DNA from: Bacillota bacterium
GTDB lineage: Bacteria > Bacillota > Clostridia > Acetivibrionales > DTU013
Assembly: GCA_023426125.1 (NCBI GenBank)
Contig: JAFABI010000044.1
Span: 1 to 64,000, forward strand
DNA length: 64,000 bases
Reading direction: 5' to 3'
Shown piece after piece: positions 32,576 through 41,135 of this stretch (position 1 is its first letter; every line of letters begins with the position of its first letter). Made by a program: the position numbers and the translations under genes. The notes beneath the pieces were generated by a model, which saw only the letters and a list, made by a program, of their open reading frames with translations, did not search any database and was not told the DNA's origin.

Positions 32576-34177
32576 TCAAAGAATGCTTTCATTATTCCCG
32601 TGCCAATCAAACTCCACGATTTCCTTCCCCAGCTTCCATTTTGCCGGACAGCTGGAATACGCCCAATCTAGCGGTTCCCCTGCCGGAGCAGGCCTGGAGG
32701 CAGCGTCGAAGGCTTTTTTTACGGCATCGGTCTGTTCTTTTCCCATCGCCTCGGGTGCTGCCGAAACAAATAGAGGCGTCCCGCTGAGGGACAGCAAGCG
32801 GAGCCATTGCTCGCTCAAATGCCACGGAACCTTTTCCGTGATTGCGGCGCAATCCGCATCTGCGGCGAAAAAAGCGCCATGCTGGTTCATCCGGAAAGCC
32901 AGCGTATTGATTCCCATTTTCCGGGTCCTTTCCCATTGGACGCCGCTGATGTCGTCACCGGTACGCTGAAGCTCAAAAATGCCGGCCCCAAGGTGGCCGA
33001 CGGTATTGCAGCCCAGCACCAGCATGTTTCCGGCCGCCCGGCGTATGGTCCTGTAAAGGCCTGTGATCACTTCCGCCGTTGTTTTGGACCTGTCGGAAAA
33101 ATGCCATCCGTTATTTGTAAGCCGGGAATCCATTTCAAAGCCCCAGCGCCCCAAAATGTCATACGTGCTGAAATCATGCTTGACCAGCTTGTAGCCCCAG
33201 GAAGCAATCCTGCTGATATCCCTGCTGACGAGGTCGAGGACCTCGGGTACGCTGGGATCCAGGTACTGGTCACGTTCTTGCGCCCTGAAACGTCTTTCCG
33301 GCAGCTGCCAGCTTTCCGGCACTTTCTCGGAAGTCATCAGCGGCCGTATCCACAAACCCGGTTTTGTACCTTCCACCTTCATCTGTCCGGCAAGCCTTTG
33401 CATGTCGGGGAATTGATAGTTGCCGCATGACCATGGCCCGCCGTTGCATAATTTATAGTGGCACAGCTGCCAGCCGTCATCGATGACCATAAACGGCCGG
33501 TTTCCGTTGGCGGGCGACAAAGAGGCAATCAGCTCCGCATCCCTCAAGATTTGCTCGTGAGAGCTTTTGCCATACGCGTAATACCAGTTGTTGCCTCCAT
33601 AGACCGGCTGCTCCGGCAGCAGGGGATTGTCGCACAACATTTTTGCGAAGGCGGAAGCTGCGGCAAAGGGAGTTTCGTTTTCCTTTCCCTGCCTTGAAAT
33701 GACCGCAGCCACCTCAAGAGTTCTGCCGCCAAGAGTGACGCCCTCTCCGCCGCACCTGACGTCAAGGCACAAGGAAATGTATTTTTCATCCACCATCCAG
33801 AAGCACATGGCATTGGGCTGCGTCCTGACGCCATACCCATGGGTTGCTTTGCCGTCGTACATAAGGAAATACCACGGCATGATGCGTTCAGGCACCACCC
33901 CTCTCCATTCCAGGTCGCCATAGCCTCTTTCCCAATGGTCGCCAAGCATCCGCGCGCCGGGAAGCAGATTCACCCTCCATTTCAGGATGATCCGCTTTAC
34001 GGGGATTTTTCCCGAATACAGCGTGACCAACAGTTGTTCCTTTTCTTTGGCCGTTTCTACATTGACGCCTTTCCATGCCCAATGGCCGCCGCTGTCCCTT
34101 TCCATTGCCTCCCAGCCGTTGGAATCCCCCTGGATGCTTACATGATCAGGTACTGAAATAATATCTGCATGGGCCAT
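32576..34177 (-). CDS. clan GH-D glycoside hydrolase (alpha-galactosidase-like)
   Basis: 533 residues from ATG 34177 (GGAGG 8 nt upstream), 4 nt after the GH94 stop; the longer frame is out of context. No signal peptide. It shows the GH36/GH27-type TIM barrel: VIDDGWQ, LWIRPL, SWGYKLVKHDFSTYD (nucleophile Asp335) and RTGDDISGVQWER (acid/base near Asp408/409). An N-terminal beta domain precedes the barrel. The exact family is uncertain (GH36-like), so the specificity is not assigned. Fourth gene of the GH172-Nif3-GH94 operon. Confidence 0.8.
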   Translation of the reverse strand: MAHADIISVPDHVSIQGDSNGWEAMERDSGGHWAWKGVNVETAKEKEQLLVTLYSGKIPVKRIILKWRVNLLPGARMLGDHWERGYGDLEWRGVVPERIMPWYFLMYDGKATHGYGVRTQPNAMCFWMVDEKYISLCLDVRCGGEGVTLGGRTLEVAAVISRQGKENETPFAAASAFAKMLCDNPLLPEQPVYGGNNWYYAYGKSSHEQILRDAELIASLSPANGNRPFMVIDDGWQLCHYKLCNGGPWSCGNYQFPDMQRLAGQMKVEGTKPGLWIRPLMTSEKVPESWQLPERRFRAQERDQYLDPSVPEVLDLVSRDISRIASWGYKLVKHDFSTYDILGRWGFEMDSRLTNNGWHFSDRSKTTAEVITGLYRTIRRAAGNMLVLGCNTVGHLGAGIFELQRTGDDISGVQWERTRKMGINTLAFRMNQHGAFFAADADCAAITEKVPWHLSEQWLRLLSLSGTPLFVSAAPEAMGKEQTDAVKKAFDAASRPAPAGEPLDWAYSSCPAKWKLGKEIVEFDWHGNNESIL

Positions 34178-34181
34178 ATCC

Positions 34182-36524
34182 TCATTCCTCCAGTATGATC
34201 TCGACATGATGCCTCTTGCCGTCGTTGAAGACCGGCAAAAGGTTTCCGTTAATTTCATTGCCGTCCGCCGTAATTTTGGGCCTCCCATGCTGCAGGTGGA
34301 GGGGGTTTTGCACATGGATCAGGTAAACTGCATTCCTGAATCTCCGCTCTACGGTATAGTCCCGCCATTCCGGCGGGATGCACGGGTCGATGCGCAAGCC
34401 TTCGTAGCCGGGTTTTATTCCCAGGAAATCATTGACCAACAAATTATTATACCAGGCAATGGAACCGGTAATCCATGTGAATTCCATCTGCAGGGCGTTA
34501 TTCCTGTGCTCCGGACCATAGTAGCAGTTCGCGTAAACATAAGGGGGGCATTTCTGCTTAGGATCCTTTTCATCGCTGAAATATCCCGGTGTAATCCTTT
34601 TGAATAAATCATAGGCCTTTTCCGGTTTGCGCATCCTCAAAAGCCCCAGGATCATCCAGGAATTGCAGTGGGAATAGATCGTCCCGTTTTCGCAAATCCC
34701 CGGCTCAAGGCAGCTTATACGCCCAATGTTGTCATCCCGCCTGGTGAAAACCGGAGACAACAGTCGGTAGCCTGCGCCTGTCAGCAGCAGCTGGTCGCAG
34801 GACTGCATCAGTTTTTCGGCCCGTTCCCCTTCCGCTATACCGGAGATCAAAGCCCATGCCTGCGCTTCAATAAAGATTTTCCCCTGTTCGTTTGTATTGG
34901 AGCCCACCGGTTCGCCTCTGTCGTCAAAGCAGCGGACATACCAGCCCCCGTCCCAGGCCGCCTCGTTTACCGCATCCCGAATGTTCTTGTTCCTCTGCAG
35001 ACAATCCGCCTTTTTTCCGTCCATCCCGAGATGGCCATAGAGCTCTGCCATCTGCTGCAAGGCTTCGGCATAGGCCTCGCTGAGCCATACACTCTCCCCG
35101 CGGCCCTCCTTGCCTACGGCAGTCAGGGAGTCATTCCAATCTCCGAATTTGATCAGGCAGAGCGCATGGGATCCCTTGTTGTTTTCCAGGAATTCCAGGC
35201 TCCGCTCGATATGTCCCAGTACCGTTGCACTGCCTCCATCATAAAAGGGTATGTTTTCAGACAGGATTTCAAAATCGCCCGTTTCCTTGAGATAGGCCGT
35301 CAGGGTGAAAATCAGCCAGAGAGCGCTGTCGGAGTAAGCCTTTTCATCCACGGGATTCCAGCCGCGGAGGGCAAGTCCGCTGCCGTATTGATACCGCAGC
35401 GCTTCCCGGATGATTTCACCTGTTCTTGAAGGCTCAAGGGAAGCAACTCCGTAGCCGTGCTGGACAATATCCCGGTAGCCGTTCCAGCCCCATCTGCACC
35501 AGGCCGCGCCAAAGAGCGCCTGCTGTTTTATCCAGTTGTTCAGCAGCCGGTTCATATGCTCGTCGGGAGTATTCACCCTGGTGGCGGAAGTCATCCGGTC
35601 TTTGTCCTCTCCCAGCTCTTGAAAATATTTTTCATACTTTCCGAAATACTTCTCTCTGAAAAAGGCAATATGCTCTTCTTCGTCCGTGGCGCCGAGAATC
35701 AGGGAAATCTCCTTTGCCGCTCCGCTTTCCAGCTCCAGGTCGTATTGAACGGCGCCGATGGTCGCATCGGAAGAACCCGGGGTGTTTGTGCACCGGCCGT
35801 TGACGACCGCCTGGGGCTCCTGAAGGGTGCGATACATCCCGACAAAGGCGTCCCTGGTACCGTCAAAGGCTTCAATGGGCTCATCGGAAGTCAAAAACCC
35901 AGTAAGGTAGTTATGTGGTTTCCTGTGGGGGTGTTTCTCTGCAATGACGGCATTTTGCTCCCTGCTCAGCCTCGCAGAGCGGAACAGCATATCGCCGTAG
36001 CTGTCGAATCCCCATTTGTACCTGAATTGAAATTGGTTATACACAAAAACGGACAGGCGGCGCTTCCTCTCCGAGGTATTGATTGTCTTAAGTGTCCAGA
36101 GTTCTACGGGATCCCTGCCTTTTGGTATGAATATCCTGAATTCCGACAGGATTCCGTCCACTTCGCTTCGTATGACCGTGTAGCCCAGGCCATGGGTGCA
36201 TTCATACCGGTCATATTTCTTTTTTACCGGCTCCCAGTTCACATTCCAGAAATCGCCGGTTTCATTATCCCGGATGTAAATCAGCCTGCTCATGAGATTG
36301 TCGCGGCCGAACATGTCAAAGTCGCAAATCCTTCCATTGCCTGTAAGGAGCTGTACAGCTTCGTTTCCGCCGATCTGGTAATCGCAGTACCCCACGCCGG
36401 TTTGCTGCACGTTGGAAAAGACGGATTGATTCCACAGAAAATTGTCAAAGGCTCTCGGCGTCTCCGGGTTGGTTATGGTGTATTCGTTTCCTCTTTCATT
36501 AAAATATCCGTACCTGTTTTCCAT
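34182..36524 (-). CDS. GH94-family glycoside phosphorylase-like protein
   Basis: 780 residues from ATG 36524; the frame reaches 36560 without a better site. N-terminal beta domain starting YGYFNERGNEYTITNPETP, with NLMSRLIYIRDNETGDFW. The alpha/alpha barrel follows, with CRWGWNGYRDIVQHGYG, RGWNPVDEKAYSDSALWL and the catalytic KFGDWNDSL motif (Asp462/Asp465). GIYSHCNSW-like (GTIYSHCNSWMI) and the C-terminal IDPCIPPEW are typical of GH94. Family members phosphorolyse beta-linked disaccharides to a sugar 1-phosphate. The substrate is unknown. No sugar transporter lies in this operon. A relic of a second copy lies at 27821. Confidence 0.88.
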   Translation of the reverse strand: MENRYGYFNERGNEYTITNPETPRAFDNFLWNQSVFSNVQQTGVGYCDYQIGGNEAVQLLTGNGRICDFDMFGRDNLMSRLIYIRDNETGDFWNVNWEPVKKKYDRYECTHGLGYTVIRSEVDGILSEFRIFIPKGRDPVELWTLKTINTSERKRRLSVFVYNQFQFRYKWGFDSYGDMLFRSARLSREQNAVIAEKHPHRKPHNYLTGFLTSDEPIEAFDGTRDAFVGMYRTLQEPQAVVNGRCTNTPGSSDATIGAVQYDLELESGAAKEISLILGATDEEEHIAFFREKYFGKYEKYFQELGEDKDRMTSATRVNTPDEHMNRLLNNWIKQQALFGAAWCRWGWNGYRDIVQHGYGVASLEPSRTGEIIREALRYQYGSGLALRGWNPVDEKAYSDSALWLIFTLTAYLKETGDFEILSENIPFYDGGSATVLGHIERSLEFLENNKGSHALCLIKFGDWNDSLTAVGKEGRGESVWLSEAYAEALQQMAELYGHLGMDGKKADCLQRNKNIRDAVNEAAWDGGWYVRCFDDRGEPVGSNTNEQGKIFIEAQAWALISGIAEGERAEKLMQSCDQLLLTGAGYRLLSPVFTRRDDNIGRISCLEPGICENGTIYSHCNSWMILGLLRMRKPEKAYDLFKRITPGYFSDEKDPKQKCPPYVYANCYYGPEHRNNALQMEFTWITGSIAWYNNLLVNDFLGIKPGYEGLRIDPCIPPEWRDYTVERRFRNAVYLIHVQNPLHLQHGRPKITADGNEINGNLLPVFNDGKRHHVEIILEE

Positions 36525-36572
36525 CCTCACAATTACTTCCTTTCCCTGTGCCCGGGGCACAAGATAAAATAC

Positions 36573-37385
36573 CTATCCGATAACATTTATTCCGGATTTG
36601 TGCGGAAAATACTCGGCGCTTACATCCCGCAGGCGGTTATTTATGTATTCCGCCAGGGTTATCATTCCGGGTTCCTCGGAGGTTCCGTGGTTTATCCGGA
36701 TTACCGGATAATCCGCCTCCAGCGCCCAGGTAATGTCCTGCCAGTACCAGATCCCGTCATCGCATACCATCGCGGCATCGCAGCCCATTTTCCTGAAGGC
36801 CTCCAGTTTGCAGCAGCAGCCTGTTCCTATGCCTATCCTTGTTATTTCCTTCTCCAGGTCGCCGAAAACCTGTATTTTCGGCTCGCCGATCAAAGCCGTC
36901 CTGGCTGCCGTCCTTTCGGCAAATATGCCGAGCTTGACCGGCTCAATATCATACCCGTGCTGAAAGCCTCCCTGTTCAACGGCGCAGGGCTTGCCCTTCA
37001 GTCCCAGGAAGTCTGCCAGCGCCCTTGGTATTCCGATCTCAGGCATCCTGTCCCATACGTCGTGATTGCGCAATATCACAAGATCATTTTCTTTTATCAG
37101 TTTTTGCTTTTCATTTGCCGCTTCCTGCTTCATATATTCCGTTTCCCACCCTGCCATGGTCTCCTGCTCATGGGCATGGATCCAGAAGGTGGGCTCATGG
37201 GTCATAATCATATCAAAGCCATGTGCTGCAGCATATTTTACCGAATTCAAGGTGCTCATCCAGGTGACCAGCACCTTTTTTACCTCTTTTTCCGGGTCGC
37301 CGGTTATAATTCTGTCAACCGTCGTCGTCTTGTCAAACCAGGTGGCCTGTGACAAAAAATGGTCCAGTATCTCCGTGGCTTTCAT
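36573..37385 (-). CDS. Nif3-like dinuclear metal-centre protein
   Basis: 270 residues from ATG 37385 (GGGAGATG upstream). NIF3/YqfO family: KATEILDHFLSQATWFDKTT at the start, AAAHGFDMIMTHEPTFWIH in the first half with metal-binding His, and later HGTSEEPGMITLAEYINNRL. The family has a conserved dinuclear metal site and poorly defined hydrolase activity. Its place inside a glycan-degradation operon, 4 nt after the GH172 gene, suggests a role in that pathway rather than the housekeeping role, but this is inference. Confidence 0.85.
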   Translation of the reverse strand: MKATEILDHFLSQATWFDKTTTVDRIITGDPEKEVKKVLVTWMSTLNSVKYAAAHGFDMIMTHEPTFWIHAHEQETMAGWETEYMKQEAANEKQKLIKENDLVILRNHDVWDRMPEIGIPRALADFLGLKGKPCAVEQGGFQHGYDIEPVKLGIFAERTAARTALIGEPKIQVFGDLEKEITRIGIGTGCCCKLEAFRKMGCDAAMVCDDGIWYWQDITWALEADYPVIRINHGTSEEPGMITLAEYINNRLRDVSAEYFPHKSGINVIG

Positions 37386-37389
37386 CGTT

Positions 37390-38502
37390 TCATCTCCCTT
37401 GCGGTTTTTCATTTCCCCAGAGTCCGCCCCTGCCCATGGACTCCCTCCAGGCATTCCTCCACCGATGGATGTCGGTGACCCACACCTCGGGCATGTTCTG
37501 TCTTTTATCCTTCTGAGGCATTACAGGGTAAGGCTTGTGAGGTTCTTCCTGGTACCAGTAGGCCACCGTGGCAATATCCAGTGTAAGATTGTTTGCATGC
37601 CCGTGCTCAATGCTTGCATGCAGCGATTTTGTAAAATAGACGGGATCCTGGATGAAAAAGCGGTAACAGTGGGTCCTGCCCATCCATCCCAGTTTGTTTG
37701 TCACTCTGGCATACCCGAAATAGGGATGCTGATAAATCTCCGTGGGGCACCAGGCTCCGTTGAAAAAGTCTTCGGTTCCGGTGCCATGGAGGGAACCGGG
37801 CCAGGCCTCGCCGTCAATCATCCACATGTCGTCCCCTTCGCCGTACCACATCGGCCCCGGGTTATCCACATAATAGTTGACGCCGGCGAAAGAGCCCTTT
37901 CCCACAATATCTGCAAATACGTAATTGCCTGCGTTTCCGGGATTTTTGTAATCCTCGCCGAAAGCGGCCCATTCATTTTCAATATCCTTTTCAGGCAGGG
38001 TGATTTCCCTGTTCCACCATGCGTGGAATCTGCCTGCATCCGCAGCGACGGACGGATGGATTTCGTAATCGACATTATAAAAGAAACCGTCGATATCGCA
38101 GTCAGACTGGTTATCAACGGTAATCCGCGCGCCGGCGCCAAAGGGCATGGGAAAATAGCAGTTAAAGGCCTTCCCCTGGGCTGGAGCGGCGGCGATGGGC
38201 AAAGAGACGAAGTTGTAATTCTCCCCCCAGCCCTGGCCGAAAAAGTCTCCGATGGGGCTTTCCACACTGGGATTTTCTTCACCGTCCCAGTACATGCGGA
38301 GGATTATATTTCTTCGAAACATGGGATCGCTGCAGTTGATTGTCATCCAGACATGCCTGATGATTCCGGCCCCTTCTATTTCTACGATGGTTCTGGTCTC
38401 GCCGGGCAGAAATCTGATGAAATCCTGATTGCCGCCCGTTTTGTCAAAGCTTGAAGCTCTTTTTGTCCTGCAGTCCTTGAATTTATATAGTTCTCCGAGC
38501 AT
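37390..38502 (-). CDS. GH172-family (DUF2961) glycoside hydrolase
   Basis: 370 residues, no signal peptide. DUF2961 double-jelly-roll features: FLPGETRTIVEIEGAGIIRHVW near the N-terminus, YGEGDDMWMIDGEAWPGSLHGTG and TEDFFNGAWCPTEIYQHPYF. Glu222 and Glu244 are the likely catalytic pair. Characterised GH172 enzymes act on alpha-D-arabinofuranosides or difructose dianhydrides, so a furanoside-containing glycan is a reasonable guess. First gene of the operon, with a clear sigma-A promoter and a possible LacI-type half-matching operator upstream. ATG has GGTGA 7 nt before it. Confidence 0.85.
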   Translation of the reverse strand: MLGELYKFKDCRTKRASSFDKTGGNQDFIRFLPGETRTIVEIEGAGIIRHVWMTINCSDPMFRRNIILRMYWDGEENPSVESPIGDFFGQGWGENYNFVSLPIAAAPAQGKAFNCYFPMPFGAGARITVDNQSDCDIDGFFYNVDYEIHPSVAADAGRFHAWWNREITLPEKDIENEWAAFGEDYKNPGNAGNYVFADIVGKGSFAGVNYYVDNPGPMWYGEGDDMWMIDGEAWPGSLHGTGTEDFFNGAWCPTEIYQHPYFGYARVTNKLGWMGRTHCYRFFIQDPVYFTKSLHASIEHGHANNLTLDIATVAYWYQEEPHKPYPVMPQKDKRQNMPEVWVTDIHRWRNAWRESMGRGGLWGNEKPQGR

Positions 38503-38536
38503 GGTAAAGTCACCCGCCGTCCCTCCTCCGGACGCA

Positions 38537-38586
38537 TAATCCGGTTAGTTTATCTGGAGTATAACACAGCAGGTTTTGCACATCAA
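38537..38586 (-). promoter_or_regulatory. sigma-A promoter and candidate operator of the GH172 operon
   Basis: TTGATG (38581-38586), 17 nt, TATACT (38558-38563) on the minus strand. Just downstream, TAATCCGGTTAG (38537-38548) matches 9 of 12 positions of the TTAACCGGTTAA operator, at the same place relative to the -10 as at 22021. Confidence 0.6.
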
Positions 38587-39084
38587 TATTCGCAATCATT
38601 CATTTATAGCATTTCTAATGCAAGTTATGCCGGGCGGCAGCTCTGTTGGGTTTGTTAACTGGACGGAAGCGTGCAGAATAGATGGCTAATGCATGTCAAG
38701 GGGACAGGTACTTGACATACATTGACATGAGGACGTAAATCGACCGTAGGGGCGCGCATTGCGCGTCCGCTTACATGCAGCCTGTGACAGGGGACGATTC
38801 TCGACTTCAATGAAACATTTCATTCGGGTAACGGGCAGCCATGACTACAAATTCCAGCATCAGGCTCCGTCATGGGTAGGCTGTAGTTGTCCTGCAGCCA
38901 TACCTCCACATGATGCTTTCATTTGCAGCCACGTCCGCCCGTTTTGCTCTGCAGTCAGTGAGCCAGGAGACGATTCTTGGATTCACAATGGATGCTAATA
39001 GAACCATAAGTCCCTGCAAGGCCGCGGGCACCCTACAATGATTATTACGCTTTCTTTCTAAAACATGCAGCAATCGTGAATAGG
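38587..39084. other. gene-free interval with repeat fragments
   Basis: About 500 bp between the GH172 promoter and the ypeB stop. A partial E core GTAGGGGCGCGCATTGCGCG lies at 38746-38765. Two similar strings, GGGGACGATTCTCGACTTCA (38795) and GGAGACGATTCTTGGATTCA (38967), suggest further decayed repeats. No gene is convincing. Confidence 0.5.
38746..38770 (+). repeat. partial E core repeat
   Basis: GTAGGGGCGCGCATTGCGCG then TCCGC, identical to the start of the E2 core at 16236. The right half of the element is missing. Confidence 0.6.
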
Positions 39085-40476
39085 CTACATCGTCAATATC
39101 CCGTTGGGAGTGTTTACAATCATGAGGATGTCTTCTTCATCTCCCGTCTGGGCGTTGATATAGATGATAAAATCATTTTTATTCAGCTTTCCCTTGAACT
39201 CATAGCAGAAAATTTCCGACTTGTAGTTTGTCGGGATGATGGCCAGCCCTGAGCTTAAAAGCTGCATCCGGTTGTTGATCTTCTTTTTTGCCTCTTCCAT
39301 GGGGATTGCCGGCTGCGGGATCTTCCTCTCGGTATGGGCCGCAATATAGGCCTTGGCTTCAAAGCCGGTAATCTCCCCGGTGTCCAGGGCGATCTTAAGC
39401 TTTATCAGATCCGGATAAACCACCACGTTTTGCTGCCGGTAGGCATAATTGATGGTGGCGGTATTGTCCTCCGTCAGATAATAGGTATCCACCATATTCT
39501 TGTAACCCTTGCTTTCCAGGAATTCCAGCCCCTTTTTCTTTACCTGGTCCATTTCCAGCTTTTTGGATGCAGACGGCCTGTTGTAAAGCATCCAGTATAT
39601 ATGCCCGCCCTTCTGGGTCACGCCGATATTTATTTTCTGGTCTTCCGGTTTATCCTTCAAGCTTACGTTATAGCTGTACGTTTTTATCGGCCCCGAATCG
39701 TTTTTGCCCGCATCCTGGATATCCTTTATCCTGTCCTTGCCGATGAATTCGGTCACGCTCTTTTTTGCCTCCTCCTGGCTCATCTCTTTTCCTGTGAGCC
39801 CCTTGGGTTCTGACGAGGTCATATGGTCCGAAAACGGCCCGTCATAAATGAGCGTAGGGTAATCCTGGAAGGTTTTGTCCACGGCCTCCATCTGCTTCAG
39901 GGATACATTGGAAGAAGTTTTCTGAAACAGCTTCGTTCCCTTGTCTGCCAGTTCACCCCATCTGAGTCTTCCGTTTGCCAGCTGGTTTTGCAGGTCCGAA
40001 AGACTTTTACCCAGATTTACGGAATAGTCATAAAGCTTTTGAATTGTCGTATATTGATCGTCGCTCAAGGATTTCCCCCTGACATTCTGATTGTTCAGCG
40101 TATTGCTCAGATCCCCGACCTGTATCAAAAACTTGGACGTATTGGCCAGAACAGGCTGGGATACCGGCAGCTGCCCCAGATTGGTCTGGGCCAGGTTGGA
40201 TTGCCTCCATGCCTCCTGCAGGGTTGTGGCCGTCCTGGCCGTCGTCGATGTAATGAGGGATTTTGCCAGCAGCGTTTCAACATTTTGCACATAACCCACC
40301 ATCTCATAAAACGCCCTGTTGTACTGATTGTCCAGCTCCTGCCTTAAGTTTGCGGCATGCTTGTACTGGTAGATCCCCCATATGGACACAGCAGCAATCA
40401 GCACGATGACGATGCTGTACATTTTCCGATCGGATAATCTTCTTTTAAAATCCAGTAATTTTTCCCTGATACCCAA
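39085..40476 (-). CDS. ypeB: spore germination protein YpeB
   Basis: 463 residues from TTG 40476 (AGGAGGG 7 nt upstream). One N-terminal helix (about 19-38, MYSIVIVLIAAVSIWGIYQY) anchors it in the spore inner membrane. The central helical region (NQYNRAFYEMVGYVQNVETLL) and three PepSY-like repeats in the C-terminal half (for example TDTYYLTEDNTA-type and KIALDTGEITGFEAKAYIA) identify YpeB. In spore formers it stabilises and localises the lytic transglycosylase SleB during germination. It starts 11 nt after sleB in the usual gene order. Confidence 0.93.
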   Translation of the reverse strand: MGIREKLLDFKRRLSDRKMYSIVIVLIAAVSIWGIYQYKHAANLRQELDNQYNRAFYEMVGYVQNVETLLAKSLITSTTARTATTLQEAWRQSNLAQTNLGQLPVSQPVLANTSKFLIQVGDLSNTLNNQNVRGKSLSDDQYTTIQKLYDYSVNLGKSLSDLQNQLANGRLRWGELADKGTKLFQKTSSNVSLKQMEAVDKTFQDYPTLIYDGPFSDHMTSSEPKGLTGKEMSQEEAKKSVTEFIGKDRIKDIQDAGKNDSGPIKTYSYNVSLKDKPEDQKINIGVTQKGGHIYWMLYNRPSASKKLEMDQVKKKGLEFLESKGYKNMVDTYYLTEDNTATINYAYRQQNVVVYPDLIKLKIALDTGEITGFEAKAYIAAHTERKIPQPAIPMEEAKKKINNRMQLLSSGLAIIPTNYKSEIFCYEFKGKLNKNDFIIYINAQTGDEEDILMIVNTPNGILTM

Positions 40477-40487
40477 GGTAATCCCTC

Positions 40488-40973
40488 CTATTTCCCGAAG
40501 TAATGCTTCCCGATTTGTTTAACAATTTGCCTGCTCCAGATCCATGAGCTGGTGGCAGTCGCCGGATTCCAGTAATATACCGCACCGTCGGTGGGGTCCC
40601 AGCCGTTCATGGCATCTCTTGCCGCTTTAACGACAGAAGAGCTGCTGTCGATGGCAACGTTGATCTGACCGTCATCCACCGCCGTAAAGGCTCCCGGTTG
40701 GTAAATTACTCCTGCAATGGTTTTAGGGAACCTGGGATCCTTTGTCCGGTTAAGAATGACAGCTCCTACCGCCACCTGCCCTTCATAAGGCTCTCCCCGC
40801 GCTTCCCCGTTGATAGCCCTTGCCAGCAGCTGTATGTCCCCGGCTTCCTCACCCTGCCCATAGGCATCTCCGGAACGCAGCAGCTCCGTCAGAAATCCGG
40901 CCCCTTCATAAACCGATATACATATAAAAGACAATAGGATGCAAGCAGCCAAAAGCACCTTAATCTTTTTCAA
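40488..40973 (-). CDS. sleB: spore cortex-lytic enzyme SleB, short form
   Basis: 161 residues from TTG 40973, after GGAGGAGGAGC. Signal-like helix at 5-27. Hydrolase_2 domain (about 46-160) with LLARAINGEARGEPYEGQVA, where the Glu in NGEA is the expected catalytic residue, then AVILNRTKDPRFPKTIAGVI and TDGAVYYWNPATATSSWIWS. It cleaves cortex peptidoglycan during germination. It lacks the N-terminal peptidoglycan-binding repeat present in the longer Bacillus SleB. The pairing with ypeB supports the name. Confidence 0.9.
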   Translation of the reverse strand: MKKIKVLLAACILLSFICISVYEGAGFLTELLRSGDAYGQGEEAGDIQLLARAINGEARGEPYEGQVAVGAVILNRTKDPRFPKTIAGVIYQPGAFTAVDDGQINVAIDSSSSVVKAARDAMNGWDPTDGAVYYWNPATATSSWIWSRQIVKQIGKHYFGK

Positions 40974-41061
40974 AGCTCCTCCTCCTCAAAACTGATAGAA
41001 ACAGCAATATTTAAAAATATTCTTTGTTTTTTCCAAAAAATTATTCCTTGCGCAGAATTAA

Positions 41062-41070
41062 TGTTATAAT
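41062..41070 (+). promoter_or_regulatory. extended -10 promoter for the glycosyltransferase gene
   Basis: TGTTATAAT is a TGnTATAAT extended -10 element, 66 nt before the ATG. No convincing -35 box is present at 17 nt. Confidence 0.5.
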
Positions 41071-41135
41071 AGAGACCTGAATTACGAATAATTTTAGTAA
41101 GATTGATTGCCCTTTTAACGGAGGCCATAAAAAAA

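Noticed and set aside
35457..37352. Long open frame on the plus strand (631 codons)
   Set aside because: It is antisense to the well-supported GH94 and Nif3-like genes, has no family features, and follows from their codon use.
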